The position numbers and the translations under genes are program-made. From NCBI RefSeq assembly GCF_900115685.1, contig NZ_FOXJ01000003.1, positions 372,001 to 436,000 on the forward strand: a stretch of 64,000 bases of DNA, read 5' to 3'. This DNA comes from Variovorax sp. 770b2. Its GTDB lineage: Bacteria > Pseudomonadota > Gammaproteobacteria > Burkholderiales > Burkholderiaceae_C. The notes below the pieces were generated by a model that worked only from the letters and a program-made list of their open reading frames with translations, made no database searches and was not told where the DNA came from. Shown here one piece after another: positions 63,625-64,000 of the stretch (position 1 is its first letter; the number at the start of each line of letters is the position of its first letter).

Positions 63625-64000
63625 ATGAACAAACTCTCCCGATTGGCGCTTGCGCTGACTTTTTCTTTCGCCAGCTTCGGCGCGCTCGCCCAGGGCGTGC
63701 TGCGCGTCTCGGCCATTCCCGACGAGGCGCCCACCGAGCTGCAGCGCAAGTTCACGCCGCTGGGCGACTACCTGAAGAAGGAAACCGGCATGGACGTGCA
63801 GTTCACGCCCGTGACCGACTACGCCGCCGTGGTCGAGGGCCTGGCCACCAACAAGATCGACATGGCCTGGCTGGGCGGCTTCACCTTCGTGCAGGCACGC
63901 ATCCGCACCAACGGCGGCGCGGTGCCGATCGTGCAGCGCGCGGAAGACGAAGTGTTCACCAGCAAGTTCATCGTGCCCATCGACAGCCCCGCCAAGACGC
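63625..64000 (+). CDS. PhnD-family periplasmic binding protein, putative selenium-oxyanion ABC transporter (partial)
   Basis: 125 codons are visible before the right edge. Signal peptide about 1-23 (LALTFSFASFGALA), then the PhnD-type start QGVLRVSAIPDEAPTELQRKFTPL, with KIDMAWLGGFTF near 85-95. Similar proteins beside selD are annotated as putative selenate ABC transporter binding proteins, and the divergent selD supports that. The ligand is inferred from context; phosphonate is an alternative. The 106-bp gap to selD should hold both promoters. Confidence 0.8.
   Translation, partial: MNKLSRLALALTFSFASFGALAQGVLRVSAIPDEAPTELQRKFTPLGDYLKKETGMDVQFTPVTDYAAVVEGLATNKIDMAWLGGFTFVQARIRTNGGAVPIVQRAEDEVFTSKFIVPIDSPAKT

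Overview
The window is high-GC bacterial chromosome with strongly G/C-ending codons, densely packed genes and many ATGA, GTGA or TTGA start-stop overlaps. Gene content (cytochrome bo quinol oxidase, RegB/RegA, IspH, FabV, many LysR regulators, a ubiquinone-type respiratory chain) and protein style point to a betaproteobacterium of the Comamonadaceae, probably Variovorax or a close relative. This placement is inference. I see no phage, plasmid or insertion-sequence genes and no CRISPR array.

Layout. 1-5.5 kb: end of a CorA-type transporter, then a housekeeping run on the + strand (PHP exonuclease rnm, DMT exporter, yciO, M50 protease, trpS, LuxR-type regulator). 5.6-9.5 kb: a membrane histidine kinase, a VOC protein, a small holin-like membrane protein, an atypical OmpR-family regulator whose phospho-acceptor Asp is His, and a YXWGXW secreted protein. 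9.5-17.8 kb: tRNA-Ser(CGA), serS, a PLP dehydratase/ispH/FKBP overlap cluster, radC and an Smr gene, then fabV, a truncated globin and an FAD reductase on the - strand. 18-23.2 kb: a polar amino-acid ABC importer with a 2-oxoglutarate oxygenase, and a HAD phosphatase. 23.2-29.9 kb: a Cus-type copper/silver RND efflux operon. 30-39.4 kb: an MHS-type permease and the compact operon cyoABCD-surf1-regB-regA, then hlyIII and slyX. 39.4-49.3 kb: two SDRs, two LysR genes, a DHA2 exporter, a possibly truncated AAA ATPase next to a small AT-richer patch, and a large FtsX-type permease.

49.5-64 kb is the most coherent and interesting part: a selenium island. It holds a formate dehydrogenase-N type operon (fdnGHI, fdhE) whose catalytic subunit has an in-frame UGA at codon 196 with a SECIS-like hairpin just after it. 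With it are selA, selB, tRNA-Sec (selC) and selD, so the whole machinery for making and inserting selenocysteine sits next to its client. A PhnD-like periplasmic binding protein of the kind linked to selenium-oxyanion uptake is divergent from selD. Between selA and selB lie three same-strand genes that are not part of the known Sec pathway: an acyl-CoA-dehydrogenase-fold flavoprotein lacking the usual catalytic Glu, a PhnD-fold protein without a signal peptide, and a ferritin-like di-iron protein with an N-terminal TusA/YedF-like domain. I infer that these three form an undescribed selenium- or sulfur-handling cassette.

A dispersed ~120-bp palindromic element occurs three times (about 18.9, 42.2 and 62.3 kb), always between genes.
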